Notes under the pieces: generated by a model
Databases searched by the model: none
Told to the model about the DNA's origin: nothing
The model's input: only the letters and a program-made list of their open reading frames with translations
Made by a program: the position numbers and the translations under genes
Assembly (NCBI GenBank): GCA_026008535.1
Contig: BRKX01000007.1
Coordinates: 8,393,001 to 8,457,000 of the forward strand
Length of the DNA: 64,000 nucleotides
Reading direction: 5' to 3'
Source of the DNA: Perilla frutescens
Lineage: Eukaryota > Streptophyta > Magnoliopsida > Lamiales > Lamiaceae
Shown here: in pieces, positions 1 through 11,710 of the stretch
Position numbering within the stretch: position 1 is the first letter of the stretch
Layout: each line of letters begins with the position of its first letter

Positions 1-1710
1 TAAAAAGTCTCGTTTGTATCTATCACTTCTCGTATATTTGACTTTCTTCAAAGGTGGAGGAGACACAACATCATGCTCTTGATTCACTATATTGCCTTGA
101 CTTTGAGATGTAGGTCGATGTAGTGATTGATAATGCTCATACAAATGACGTAAAGCACTCTTCACCTCACTTGCCATCTTCGGACCTTCATCATCCCCAA
201 ATTCTTCTCTAAAGTAGTAGTTAATGAATGCAAACTTGTATCGAGGATCAATAACCACCGCCAAGTAAATCAATTTGTTCATCTTTGTAGGTTCCCCCCA
301 ATACTTGTTATATTTGGCGAGCATCTTCACAGCCATATCTTTGATAGCCGAGTTTGGGCTTTCTACCCAATCTTTCAACAGATTACCAATTGTATCAATC
401 TCATGAAAAAGCAAATGAGATGTGACATATAATTGGGCAGAAACCCTAAGTGTGAGCTCATAGAAGACAACCAATATATCAACCATTGTCCTCACAAGTT
501 CCCAATCTGCAGGTGTAGGATACCCTAAATCTGTCAAATTAACTCTAAAAAAAGGATCTACACCTTCAAATCTCTCAAATGCCTTTTCAAACTTAAGTGC
601 AACACTCAACATTAGATATGTTGAGTTCCATCTAGTAACCACATCCAAACACAACAAAGACTTGCATTCTATGCCCTCATCTACACAACATTCTCTAAAT
701 CGTTTCAATCTTGCAGGGGAGTGCCTCACATATCTAATAGCTTCACGCACCCTCTTGATGGATTGATTTATAACCTTCAATCCATCACCCACAATCAAAT
801 TAACTACATGTGCAGTGCACCTCATGTGAAGGTGCTCCCCCTTCACCACATCACGTGCTTTATCTATCAATCTCCCTTTCAAAAAGTTCACACAAACTTC
901 ATTTGCAGCTACATTATCAACCGTAACTGCAAAAACCCGTACAATCCCCCATTCACGTAAACAAAAATCAATTTGTCTACCCATTTCATCACCTTTGTGA
1001 CTATCAACAACACAGAAATTAATAATTTTCTTATGTAATGCCCAATCTTTATCAACATAATGAGCGGTGATGCACATATAGTTAATCTTTTGCACAGAAG
1101 TCCATGTATCAGTAGTAATACACACAGTCACCCCAGATGTTTTGAAAAACTCTTGCAATTTAACCCTTTCATCTAAGTACAACTGATGTATATCTCTAGA
1201 CACAGTCCATCTTGAGGGAATAGTGAACTTAGGTTGTAAAGCCTCAACAAAATCAATAAACCCTTCACCATCAACATGCTGAAAAGGAAGTTCATCCCTC
1301 ACTATCATTGAAATCAATTTTTTCCTACAGTGACTCTGATCAAATTTCCAAGTACTAATGCTACCCTTACCCTCACGAGATTTGAAAGATAAATGGGCTT
1401 GTTGGGTATCAACATTATTGGGATTATGAATACAACTACTCACGTGATTATTCAAGGTCGATGTACCATGTCTTTTTGAACTACACAGATAAATTTTATC
1501 ACAATAGTTGCATTTGCCTTTCAATTCTCCATCTTTTGGATCCGTGAATTTTGTGAAGTGATCCCATGCTTTTGACCTTGGCTTAGGTGGCTTAGCCACT
1601 TTTTGACTCCCACTCCCACCAGCAGCAGCCGTATTTGAAGTAGGAATGGATCCCGACGCATTGTTGTCAACTGATTCTTCCAACTCCACCACCAGGGTTG
1701 GGGATGTGTG
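1..1710 (-). CDS. hAT transposase (RICESLEEPER/DAYSLEEPER type), partial, N-terminus uncertain
   Basis: An open frame of 570 codons runs from 1710 to the window edge without a stop. Near its N-terminus (about 1570-1430) is a BED zinc finger: WDHF, then CNYC, then a His/Cys pair in NNHVSSC. The central part has hAT RNase H-fold words, including TDTWTS and VDNVAANE, which hold candidate acidic catalytic residues, and MRCTAHVVNLIV. Near the edge, YNKYWGEPTKMNKL and VIDPRYKF match the region before the C-terminal dimerisation domain, which lies outside the window. The enzyme would cut and paste the element in the nucleus. The N-terminus is odd: an ATG at 1728 is followed after five codons by an in-frame TGA (1713-1711). 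Either the frame is broken there or a spliced exon supplies another start. Identity is secure; activity is not. Confidence 0.88.
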
Positions 1711-1728
1711 TCATTCTCCTTCCTCCAT

Positions 1729-2884
1729 CTACATTACAAAATCACAAACATAAGAGCTTCACTATTGACTAGTGACTAATATTGCTTCTCCTTCCAATTG
1801 CAAAATCATTAAAGAATTATTAAAGAATCATTAAAGAATCAGATTCTTAGAATCTGGAACCATATTTTATTATTTTTAATCAGGTTATTAATGAATGTAA
1901 CTATTGTCAAAAAGCAGAGTAGAAAAAGTGGCTAACATGTTCAGTGTTCTAAGTTCCGACTTCTAACATGACTATGCATCAAATACTATTCTGAATGTTG
2001 TTACAATTTCACACGTTTAAGGAGTTACCAATTCATCAAAACATGAGCTAAACTAATTAATATTTAAGCAAGTTTTAATCTAGAACCATATTTTATTATT
2101 TTTAATCTGGAAGACTGGAACCATATTTTTATTTTTTTAATTTGGAAGACTGGAACAAAATCATTAAACTTGCAATTTAAATTTTGCATCAATTAAATAA
2201 AACAAGAATCCAACAAAGACACAATCCAACAAACCGACCAGTGACCACAATTCGAACAAAATTACACAAAAAAATCATTCAAGAAAACAACAATCCAACA
2301 ACAATTTCTCAATTTCAATTTTACACAATTTCAGTCATTCCTCATTCACAAGCAACTATACATCACAGAGAGTCAAAGACACCTTGCTATCTCATGACTG
2401 TCGTTGTCAAGGATTGGTGTCCGGCTGTGTCGTCGAGACTGGAGATGGCGAGCGCCGGCACCTTGCTGGAGCAGTGGAGCTGGACGGCGATGGGTCGTCA
2501 GCTCGATGGCTATTGGCTGAGGCTTCCGGCGCCGTGTGAGAGAGCGAGAGCTTTTAACTCAGAGACTCTCTGACGGAGACAGAGACCAAGAAGCGTCGGC
2601 GGCCGACGATGTTTCGATGGCTAATACTGCCGGCCAAGAGCGAGACTCCGAGAGGCGAGAGAGGCAGGTGGGAGGCGGCGGGTTAGGGCAATTTCAGACT
2701 TGATACAATGATACATCAAATACTATACAATAGAGTGATATACAAATAATATAAATATATAATTTAATTTTTTTTAAAATTCTCGATCGGGTCGGTGTGG
2801 CCGACGGGTTCCGGCCACCACACCGACACCCGACCGAAACTACAGCGGGTTGTACTTGCAGAACCCGTCCCCCGTTCACGCCTT
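1729..2884 (-). other. hAT 5' noncoding leader
   Basis: No reliable protein is visible here. Just upstream of the ATG at 1728, the minus strand has a T-rich run ending TGTAG, which looks like a splice acceptor, so an intron in the 5' leader is likely. The part at 2400-2690 is much richer in G+C than the surroundings and has CT/CG-rich words typical of a plant 5' UTR. It could be the element's own first exon or captured host DNA. The part at 1740-2400 is AT-rich with repeated phrases such as ccatattttatt. Confidence 0.45.
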
Positions 2885-2964
2885 TTCATCACCGACCCGA
2901 CCCGACCGATAGGCATCGGGTCGGTCGGTCGGTTCGGGTCGCGGTGTGGATTTGCTCACCCCTA
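2885..2964 (-). repeat. hAT subterminal repeats and terminal inverted repeat (right end)
   Basis: Short repeats of CGGGTCGGTCGG and its complement crowd 2797-2945, followed by the terminal GGGGTGAGC motif read on the minus strand. Subterminal repeats of this kind bind hAT transposase. The opposite terminus lies beyond base 1. Confidence 0.7.
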
Positions 2965-4038
2965 ATAGAAATATCTAACTACTTCAGCAACATAAGGCCT
3001 AGCATAAGTTACATTCCCCAACACTTTTCTCTTTTTCAAAAACTCAACCAAATTATATCCAGAAAAATCTTTTAAATCAACTGCACGATCGTTTAAGATT
3101 TCCCTATTCTTAAAGAAATCCCAATTACGCTTAGCAAGATCAGAATAAAATAAGATTGAGTTAGCCTTTGATACCTCTAAATCTGAATCAGAGTGGGCGT
3201 CCTCCTCAGCTCAAGCAACACTCCGCTTAACTTTCTTCACAACTTTTCCACGAACTTTCGAAGGAGAAGAAAAAGACATTTTTCTCTTACCCTTCTTTGA
3301 GACAACAACAGTCTCTTCAGCTTCTTCGCCTGTCTCGGAGCCAGACCCATGTACAGAATGAGTTTGTTCGCCTGAATCATTTTCCGATATCTCCTCTTCA
3401 CACTCCTTCTCCTCCTCGGCCTCACTGATGATCTCAATGGGCTCCACCGGAGTTCGCGAGGAGCTTCCGGTCATGTGAAGGTGCTTGGACCGTTTAGTCG
3501 GAGGAGCCTTCTTTGATTTGGTCAATTTTTTCTTGGGAGGAGTTCGTGTCGGAGTTGATTTTTCAGATACCTCCACCTGGGCTTCTTCTTCAATTTCAGA
3601 AAATGGGACCTCAATCGGACCTTCATTATATGTATTCCCATCGTTGGAAGGAAAAAGAGGGTCGAGAAGTTCCTCGGCGAGCACCAGAGTGTCAAGAGGT
3701 GGCATAATAATGCCATCTGGGGCGAGTATTATTGCTTGAGATGAGGCGACCGTTGGAGAGGAGGCCGGTAACGCAAGCGGGTGCGACTGAACCTCTGAAC
3801 AACTGGCAATTTCTGGAGAAATCTCCATTGGCGTATTTCCTCTAGACGGAGATAGAAGCACTTTAGGTCGGAGAATTGGGGTGGAATCCGACGACAAGAA
3901 CCGAAAGGGGTTTGACAGTTGTGGCGGAGAGAAAATTTGCGGCGGTTGAGGGAGAAAGGTAGAGAGATGACGGAGGTAGGCTGAGGCTTCAGGATCGCTA
4001 AGCAATTCCTGAATCTTTTTCATCTTGTCAGAATCCAT
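2965..4038 (-). pseudogene. 3' extra ORF of copia A (plant 'putative transposon protein' type), split by the hAT
   Basis: The ATG at 4038 (MDSDKMKKIQELL) is the likely start; the same frame is open upstream to 4209, but without an ATG. The protein is rich in Pro, Ser, Glu and Lys (SSPSKVRGKVVKKVKRS near its end) with no membrane segment. A TGA at 3213-3211 interrupts the frame. Beyond it the same frame continues with RNWDFFKNREIL, FSGYNLVEFLKKRK and PYVAEVVRYF until the hAT at 2964. These words match the start of the domain seen in element B's extra ORF (FLKERGLWKS, DVIAEFYANV), so both elements carry related proteins. In Sireviruses this position is called env-like; I see no evidence for an envelope function. 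Confidence 0.7.
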
Positions 4039-4657
4039 GGTGATGGTGATGAAGATGAAAGGGTTTGGGGAGATGAAAGGGCTTTTGTGAAAAATTGATT
4101 GAGTGAAGAGAATCTTAGTGAGAGTAACAAGAAAGGAGTGAGAGAGATAGTGCCGAAGAGAGAGAGAAACGCTTATCAAATATAATACACAGAAAATGAC
4201 TTGCCACAAAACATAAGGAGGAATATATAAGATTGATAGATACCCGCCTCCTTAAAAATAGGAATCAATCATATTAAAGATATAGTCAAAGCAGATATTA
4301 AAGATAGAGTAAGATACACTTCCAGATACATTCAACTGACTTTCAAAAAAAAAATTTCATTCGTTTTTTTTTTATATATATTATTAACCAACCATTGTCA
4401 AGAAAATTTTATTATCAGAATACTTTTGATACATCATAGAAAACCTTTTTAAGAAGAAAAACAGATGATGAATAGATGAATAACCAAAAGAATCTTATAA
4501 ATACCATTTATCTAAGATCTTTGATCTAGTTATATGGTTTTATAAGAACGATCATGGTTTCACCTTAATACAGGCTTTTTCATCCTCGAATCTATTCCAC
4601 TTCACAGTTAACTATGATATATCAAAAGTGTGACAACAGTTGTCCCAACTGTACTTT
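4039..4657 (-). other. Spacer between pol and extra ORF of copia A
   Basis: This AT-rich stretch contains T/A runs and no coding signal beyond the upstream extension of the extra ORF frame to 4209. It probably holds the untranslated leader of that ORF. No polypurine tract is visible here, which fits a PPT further downstream, outside the window. Confidence 0.5.
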
Positions 4658-7600
4658 TCATATAGAACATAAGCCAAGAGATTTCATCAAAATTGAGAAT
4701 CTCTCATAGCTTAAAGCTTTTGTAAACAAATCAGCCAGTTGATTATTTGTACTAATATACTCTAGCTTTAATAGCTTCTTTTCAACTAAATCCCTAATAA
4801 AGTGATATCTTAAGTGAATGTGCTTGGATTTGGAATGATGAACTGGGTTCTTTGCAAGGTTGATGGCACTTGTATTATCACAGAGCATCACCAAGGGGTT
4901 GCTTTCCAGGCCATAATCATCCAATATCGACTTCAGCCATATCAACTGTGTTGAACAGCTCCCAGCGGCAACATATTCGGACTCAGCTGTGGACAATGAG
5001 ATACAGTTTTGCTTTTTGTTGTGCCAAGAGATGAGGTTGTTTCCTAGATAGCAACATCCTCCACTAGTACTCCGTCTATCATCTATTTCTCCAGCCCAAT
5101 CGGCATCACTGTATCCAACAAGATCTATAGTTGTGTCATTTGTGAACCATAGACCCAATTCACATGTTCCGGCCACATACCGAATGATCCTCTTTACCGC
5201 CTTAAGATGTTCCTCCTTGGGACAGGACTGAAATTTAGCACATGCACACACATTGTACATGATATCTGGTCGGCTAGCAGTTAGATAGAGGAGACTTCCG
5301 ATCATTGACCTGTATAAAGTTGGGTCAACTTCAGCTCCAACTGCATCCTTTGACAGCTTTTCAGTCGTACTCATGGGGGTTCTCATATGTTTAGCATTTT
5401 CCAAGCCGAACTTCTTTATAAGATTCTTGGCATATTTTGTCTGAGAGACGAAAACCCCATTGTCCTTTTGCTTGACTTGAAGTCCAAGAAAATTGCTAAG
5501 CTCACCGACCATACTCATTTCAAAAGTCGTGGACATTGCTTCAACAAATTCCTTCAAAGCTTTCTTACTTGTCGATCCAAACACTATATCGTCGACATAG
5601 ATTTGAGCGATCGTAAGCAAGCCTTTTTCTTTCTTGAGGAATAAAGTTCTATCAGCATGACCCTTAGAAAATCCAAACTCAAGCAAAAATTCGGTTAACC
5701 GACTATACCAAGCTCTTGGAGCTTGTTTTAGTCTGTACAACGCTTTATGTAATTTATACACATGATTTGGATTGGTTGGGTCTTCAAAGCCTTTGGGCTG
5801 TTCCACGTAAGCTTCCTCTTCTAGCACTCCATTTAAAAATGCTGCCTTAACATCCATTTGATGAAGAGTGATGTTAAGATAACATGCAATGGCAAACAAT
5901 AACCTGATGGACTCAATTTGAGCAACGGGAGCAAAGGTCTCATCATAGTCAATGTCCTCTACTTGAGTGTAACCTTGGGCAACTAAGCGGGCTTTATTTC
6001 TAATGACATTTTCAAATTCATCAGTTTTATTCTTAAATATCCACTTAGTCCCTATCACGTTTATCCCAGAAGGCCTAGGCACAAGTGTCCAGACTTTGTT
6101 TCTAACAAACTCAAGTAGCTCAGCTTGCATGGCACTTATCCTGAACTCATCTTTTAATGCTTCATTTATATTTTTGGGTTCAACCATGGATAAGAAGACA
6201 ACATCACCAACTTCATTAATTACACAAGACATGCAAACCATCCTTACCATTTCTTTGTAGTTAACAGGAGTTTTACCTCTAGTTCTAACCTCTTCGTGTA
6301 CATCTCCAATGATTTGATCAATTGGATGATCTTTGTGAATCTTGCTCGGTGGGTCTCTTCTGGTACTTCCCTGAACTACTTCTGGAAATTCTGACTCGTT
6401 TAAGTGGGAATTTGATCCAGATCCTTCTGTAGTTGTATCCTCATCTGTCTCTGAAGTGGGCTCAACTTCAGTGTTAATTCTTCCTTCTATCTCAGTGGTC
6501 TTTTCTGTCCTTCCCTGTATCTCAATCAGATCGTTAGTATCTTCTTCAGGAGTGTATAGGCTGGCAAAATCATCAAATCTTACATTAACACTTTCCATAA
6601 CAGTTTTTGTTCTGAGATTATAGACACGGTAAGCATGACTATTAAGTGAATAACCAATGAACACACCTTTATCACTTTTGGGATCAAATTTGAACAAATA
6701 ATCCCTATCATTCAAAATGTAGTAAACACAACCGAAAATATGTAGGTATTTAAGGTTGGGTTTTTTACCATTTAGAATTTCATATGACGTCATGGTGGTT
6801 CCGGTTCTTAAGTTTACACGATTACTTACATAGCATGCAGTGTTTAAAGCTTCAGCCCAAAAACGTTTGGAAAACTTCTTAGAGTGTAACATGACAGTGG
6901 CCATCTCTTGCAGAGTTCTATTCTTCCTTTTAGCCACACCGTTTTGCTGTGGTGTTTTAGGGGCAAAATATTCATGATGAATACCTTCTTTAATGCAAAA
7001 GTTTAGGATCTGAAGATTTTCAAACTCCCTTCCATGGTCAGATCTAATCTTTTTAATGCAAGAATGGTAGAAGTTTCTAACCTTAGCATATAATTCTAAG
7101 AAAGCATCATAGGTTTCACCTTTGTCACTTAGAAATTTTACCCAAGTGTACCTTGAGAGGTCATCGACAATCACAAATGAATACCGTTTACCTCCAAGGC
7201 TTTCTACCTCTGCTGGCCCCATAAGATCCATGTGAAGCAATTCAAAGCAGCTTTGTGTAGCAAAAGGTCTCTCGGAAGTTGTTACAACATGGTACGAGAC
7301 TTTGACTTGCTTTCCTTTTTGACATTCTCCACACAATCTTGGATTTGATATATTCAACCTTGGCACTCCAAGAACATCATTGAGTCTCTGAAGGTTCTCC
7401 ATGTTGCGGAAATTTGTATGACCCAATTTTTGATGCCAAAGTTGTACATCATTAACCTGTGCACTCAAACAGCTTTTTCTTTTAGTTTCATAAATATTAT
7501 TAGAAGATCGTACCCCAGAGATTACATGTTTGCCATCAGTGTCAACCACAGTACAGCTTTGCTTATCGAAGATAACAGTGAAGTTGTCATCACAGAGCTG

Positions 7601-8359
7601 GCTGATACTGATGAGGTTTGCTGTAAGACTTTGAACGTGTGATACATTGGCCAGCTTTGGAAGTCCAGGACTGTTCAAGATTCCATGTCCTACAATTTTG
7701 CCATTCGTTCCTCCCCCGAAGGTAACTTCACTGCCATTGATTTTCTGGTAGTTAGACAGATAACATTGAGATCCAGTCATGTGACGAGAGCACCCGCTGT
7801 CAAAGTACCAAGTTGTTGAATCATTAGCTACTGATGCAGTGAAGACAACCTTGCAGGTGTCTTTGGAGATAGCTTTTGGTTTCCAAACCAAATTACTGGA
7901 TCTGTCACCTTTGACTGAAAAACCTGATTTTGAGGTTTGTGTCCTCAAATGGATCTCCTTTTTATGTTCTTGCAGAAACCTATGGCAGAAAGGTTTCATG
8001 TGCCCAGGGAGAAAACAATAATGACAAACAAATCTCCTACGCTTCTTACTCACTGATGAAGTGGAGTGACCTTCTTGAGCTTTCACAAAGGGTTTTCCAC
8101 TTGTGGACAGAATTTGAGTAAAGGCAGTTTTTACAGTTTTATCATAACCTATGCCATGAGAAGTTACCTGAGTGTGTGCAAGAACTTCATCAAGTTTAGA
8201 AGTACCTGCGTTGAACTTTTTGAATGTTTCCTTTGCAAGATTGAGTTGAATCCTCATATCTTCAATCTCTGCATCTTTCTTTGTCAACATTACTTCCAAC
8301 TTTGCAAGTGACGCCTTCTGACTAGTGGATTCCTCATTGAGTAACTCAATTTCCTTACA
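4658..8359 (-). pseudogene. pol of copia A: zinc knuckle, protease, integrase, RT, RNase H
   Basis: One frame gives 1213 residues from the first ATG at 8299 and continues upstream in the gag frame to the TAG at 8362-8360. Residues counted from 8299: CCHC knuckle CHYCFLPGHMKPFC 92-105; protease DSG 167-169; integrase zinc-binding region about 288-326; catalytic Asp358 and Asp421; RT core with MDVKAAFLNG near 815 and YVDD 901-904; RNase H with SDADWAG and STAESEYVA near the C-terminus, ending SLGLCSI. The third integrase catalytic position is Lys457 (codon 6931-6929) within NGVAKRKNR where the family has Glu, so the DD35E triad is broken. LYRLKQAPRAWY has Arg where the family usually has Gly. 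The products would act in cytoplasmic particles and the nucleus. Confidence 0.92.
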
Positions 8360-9721
8360 CTATTTGATCCACTTAGCATACAGCTCCTTGTAGAGTTTCT
8401 GCAACTTTATTAGCAACTCCAGAGTTTCTTCCTCAGTAACTTCTTCTTCCCCATCTGCAGTAGTTATTACAGTATTGAAACAGAAAAGAGTTTCATAATA
8501 GGACTCATCATACCTGTCAGAAGTTATCTCAACTTCTGTGAGCTTTGAGTTAATCATTTCAGAACATACTGCAGTTAAGGCTGCGTGCTCGTTGGTTGCT
8601 TCATCTGAGATTTCTTCCACAAATATTCCTGAGGTGTCCAGCTCACTGTCGCTAAGAGATAGGAATGTGACAGGTTTTCCAAGTTTTCTAAAAGTGTTGG
8701 CACATTCATTAGCAAAGTGCCCATAGCCTTTGCACTCATAGCATTGGACAGTGGAGAAATCTTTCACTTCCTTTGGTCTAAAGTGATCTGATGCAGCACG
8801 CTTCATGATCTTAGGTTCTTTTCCAGGTGAGTTCATTTTTTCATAAATAACCAAAGATCCGGATGAGTCATAACGAGGCTTGCGTTGTTCAACACCTCCT
8901 TTCTGTTGTTTTCCTCTGTTAGCGTGGATGAGAGTGTTTAGTCTTCTGGTGAGAAGAGCATAATCCGGATTCTTTTCACAGATCTCTTCAAGATCCTCAT
9001 CCTCTTCTTCGTCATAAGCTGAGGTTGACTTTGAAGTTGACCCAGCTGTTATGGCAATTCCCTTTTTCTTTGACCCGCCCCTCTCATTCATTTCCATTTC
9101 ATAGGTCTTCAGGTCATTCATCAGCTTTGTGAAGTCCAAACATCCAGTAGTCATTGTCGTATCAATAGCAACAACCTTCATATCAAAATGAGGTGTTAGA
9201 GTTCTCAAAGCTTTAGAAACTAACCTTTTGTTGGTGATTGGATCACCAAGATCAGTGCATTCGTTTGCAATCTCAAGCAATTTGTTGCAATATTCTCCAA
9301 CAGTTTCATCTTCCACCATCTTCATATTCTCAAATTTTGTGGTGAGAATACGATGTCTTGATTGTTTGATTCCAACATCTCCTTCACAATGTTGTTGAAG
9401 GATATCCCACGCTTCTTTGGCCGACTCACAATTTCTTATGAGTTTGAACATCTGAATGTCCAATGAAGACTGAATTGCGTCGAGTGCTTTGTCATTGAAG
9501 GTAGCATCTTCATTTTGTGACCTGGTCCATTCTTCTGGAGGGGTACGGATTGTATCTCCTTCAGTATCAACGGTCTTGGGATGCGTCCAAGCCTTTTGAA
9601 CAGCATTCCATGCTCTTGCATCAATAGATTTGATGCATGCTCTCATTCGAACTTTTCAAAATGAATAGTTCATGCCATCAAGAACAGGAGGTTTGTTGAA
9701 CAGCGGGTTTGTGCAATCCAT
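8360..9721 (-). pseudogene. gag of copia A
   Basis: The natural start is the ATG at 9721 (MDCTNPLFNKPPVLDGMNYS), which matches the conserved N-terminus of copia gags. A TGA at 9658-9656 replaces the expected Trp before KVRM. The frame then runs to a TAG at 8362-8360, after which pol continues in the same frame. The UBN2-type gag core holds SIDARAWNAV, NCESAKEAWDIL and LTTKFENMKM; a CCHC knuckle, CYECKGYGHFANEC, follows. The tail is acidic. The protein would form the retrotransposon particle and bind its RNA. Comparison with element B puts a Gln where the TAG lies, so gag and pol were probably one frame and both stops are single-base changes. Confidence 0.88.
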
Positions 9722-9765
9722 TGAACTTACAAAAACAGGATCACCACTTAGTGTGTCAAGTGTAA

Positions 9766-9778
9766 GCTCTTGATGCCA
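9766..9778 (-). other. Primer binding site of copia A
   Basis: The minus strand reads TGGCATCAAGAGC next to the LTR end. It resembles the plant initiator-tRNA-Met primer site TGGTATCAGAGC and is nearly identical to the site in element B. Confidence 0.75.
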
Positions 9779-9779
9779 A

Positions 9780-10383
9780 TTAAAGAAACCTAACTCTCGG
9801 TTCTGACAGAGTTGTGATCAAAGTTGTAACTAAAGTTGAGATAACTTTGAACATGCAGCGGAATATGGAAACAAACAATGGATTGGAAAATTTCACGAGA
9901 TTATATTTCTATAATCTCACGAAGTGCCTCAGGGCAAAATATTCACTATATGAAAAGGTGAATTACAAAAACACTACAAGTAAACTCTTACTAAACTTAA
10001 GACACTTTATCTCTTCCTTCGCAGAAGGTTGTGACTAAAGTTGTCTTAATTACTACTTGTAGAAAGCTAATATCTCTCAATACAGATCTGTAAATATCTC
10101 TCAGAATTCGTATCTAGCTCTATACAAATGATTCCTATTTATACAAAACTAATTACTTGGTCTCTACTCCAAATAACAACTTGATCTCTCCATGATCTTC
10201 CTCCTTGATTTGCGCTACACACCCACAACTTCCTCAACAAACATTATCTTGACTCCATCAATCTTTGAACTGGTCAACCACAACAGATTTCCTAGGATAT
10301 CTCAACTGACTATCTTCCTGCATAAGCAAATAAAGAAAGACAAAACAATATCCAAACTGATAACAAACCAACCGGTTTCAACA
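9780..10383 (-). repeat. 5' LTR of copia A (boundaries approximate)
   Basis: The block lies between the primer site and AT-rich flank. On the minus strand a likely LTR start is TGTTGAAACCGG at 10383, and a TATA box (TATAAATA) sits near 10139. Only one copy of this LTR is in the window, so its limits cannot be confirmed by comparison. The inner end at 9779-9780 does not show the expected CA. Confidence 0.6.
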
Positions 10384-10582
10384 CAAATAAAACACAATTT
10401 TTAATTACTTTTGCAATTACAACAAAACTTGATTTTTTCAATCAATTTAGTGAATTTTTTAACCAAATTTACATGTATACATTCCACGTGTGCCACAACG
10501 GCGGACCAACTAAAGAACAAGGGTGTACACTTGTACCCCAATTTTTTTAATTCTTTTTAGCATATATACATAATATATATAT

Positions 10583-11646
10583 TGTTAAGTATGATGTGTT
10601 CCAGATGATGTTATCACTTCACTGATAACATCGCGATCAATGTCGTATCTAATGTTATCCGTCATTCTCGTCACACCGAGTATAACACTCGGATCTCTAA
10701 CCTTATCCTTTCCTAATATTTTGGATTAATTTATTTTAAATTAATCCTAATAAATTGTGATTTTTGTCACATATCATTTTTCACGATTTAAGAGATTTAT
10801 TAGATATTTTATTTCGAATTAAAACGTGGATTATACTTGATTTTGACTAGGTCAGAATCTGTTCCGAGTTTCAAGGGACGTGATGTTCCCCACTTCATCT
10901 TTGATACTAATCGTTGCAGAGAACGTGGGTAGCTGGAGTAACCGCCATTGTTACACGATGTTGAAGAACGTGTGCCACGCAGTGCAGAGGACGGTTATCT
11001 CGAGTCCAGTTCAGCAAGGGTAGTGGAAGGCGGTAGTTTTGCATCCAACTCATCAAGGATCATGTAGAAACTACCTAGCCGAGATGGAGGAAGTATTTAA
11101 GGCATTTCCAAGCCTTAAAATCATTTATGCAAGCAGGTTATCACCGTGGTTTGTGAGAAGCTCTGAATCTTACATCTAGTGTTATCTCTGAAGTCCAAGA
11201 CATCTTCCTCGACATCTGCCTAGCGTCCCAATCAGCTGGAGACCTTCATTCCAGTTGTGTGTGTAGGTTAGATAGTCAACTTAGAGAAGTCTAGGATTTA
11301 GAGTGACTGTTTGTAATCTATCTATGTGTTTAGATAGATTTATTTTTTGAGTGATTATTCGAGTGAGTGAAGCTAGGATAGTCCTCTGTATGTTTTATGC
11401 AGTGTTGTCAAGGGAGTGAACTGAGACAACATCAGCATTGTTTTTGTGTTTCACTTGTGATAGTGAATTTCGCCTTGAGGCAATCACACACCGTAAGGAG
11501 TGTGATTTAAAACTTGTTTTGTGCAAAGTTCTATTTACGTTTCCGCTGCATGTTGAAGGCAATGTGGTAACACTAGCTTCAACATTACATTTAACTTTGC
11601 AATTTACATCCGTAATTCACATTGTTTCGGGCAACAAATTGTAGCA
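10583..11646 (+). repeat. 5' LTR of copia B
   Basis: It matches the 3' LTR at 20933-21994 and the solo LTR at 55944-57007 over its whole length. It starts TGTTAAG and ends TTGTAGCA. A TATA-like TATTTAAGG near 11092 is a plausible core promoter. Confidence 0.95.
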
Positions 11647-11648
11647 AG

Positions 11649-11662
11649 TGGCATCAAGAGCC
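11649..11662 (+). other. Primer binding site of copia B
   Basis: TGGCATCAAGAGCC starts two bases after the LTR end. It resembles the initiator tRNA-Met site used by most plant copia elements, with one extra base and one substitution. Confidence 0.8.
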
Positions 11663-11710
11663 GGTACTTGACACACTAAGTACTCGATCCGATGTTGCTT
11701 GAAATCTGTG

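Larger units (their letters stand above)
1..2964 (-). mobile_element. hAT-superfamily DNA transposon, 5' part (runs off the window)
   Basis: The minus strand carries, in order, a terminal motif at 2964, a G+C-rich subterminal block, a long noncoding leader and a transposase frame leaving the window at base 1. The minus-strand end reads TAGGGGTGAGCAAATCC, followed by repeated GGTCGG-type words, the usual look of plant hAT termini. The flank beyond it (from 2965) is coding sequence of the 3' ORF of copia element A, so the hAT inserted into that older element. The predicted 8-bp target duplication would be about 2965-2972 (atagaaat). Its partner lies left of the window and cannot be checked. Confidence 0.85.
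2965..10383 (-). mobile_element. Ty1/copia SIRE-type retrotransposon A, 3' end cut off by the hAT
   Basis: Read on the minus strand: LTR (about 10383-9780), tRNA-Met-like primer site (9778-9766), gag (9721-8360), pol in the order protease, integrase, RT, RNase H (to 4658), a spacer, and an extra ORF from 4038 that runs into the hAT at 2964. The order IN before RT marks Ty1/copia. The words TKWIFKNKTDE and GYTQV, the two zinc knuckles and an ORF after pol mark the SIRE lineage. The 3' LTR must lie left of the hAT, outside the window. Gag-pol is interrupted only by two stops, but integrase lacks its catalytic Glu, so A is inactive on its own. Confidence 0.88.

Noticed and set aside
2184..2573. 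Plus-strand 129-codon frame as a gene
   Set aside because: It lies in the hAT leader on the wrong strand, starts without ATG and has no recognisable domain.
3485..3739. Plus-strand small proteins opposite copia A's extra ORF
   Set aside because: They are mirror frames of a Ser/Glu/Lys-rich minus-strand protein.
4039..4209. TTG at 4209 as start of copia A's extra ORF
   Set aside because: The ATG at 4038 is a standard start; the upstream part is hydrophobic by chance and lies in an AT-rich leader.
11438..11644. 68-codon frame repeated at 11438, 21786 and 56799
   Set aside because: It is the same stretch inside three copies of one LTR, with no ATG start and no domain; repetition reflects the LTR, not protein selection.
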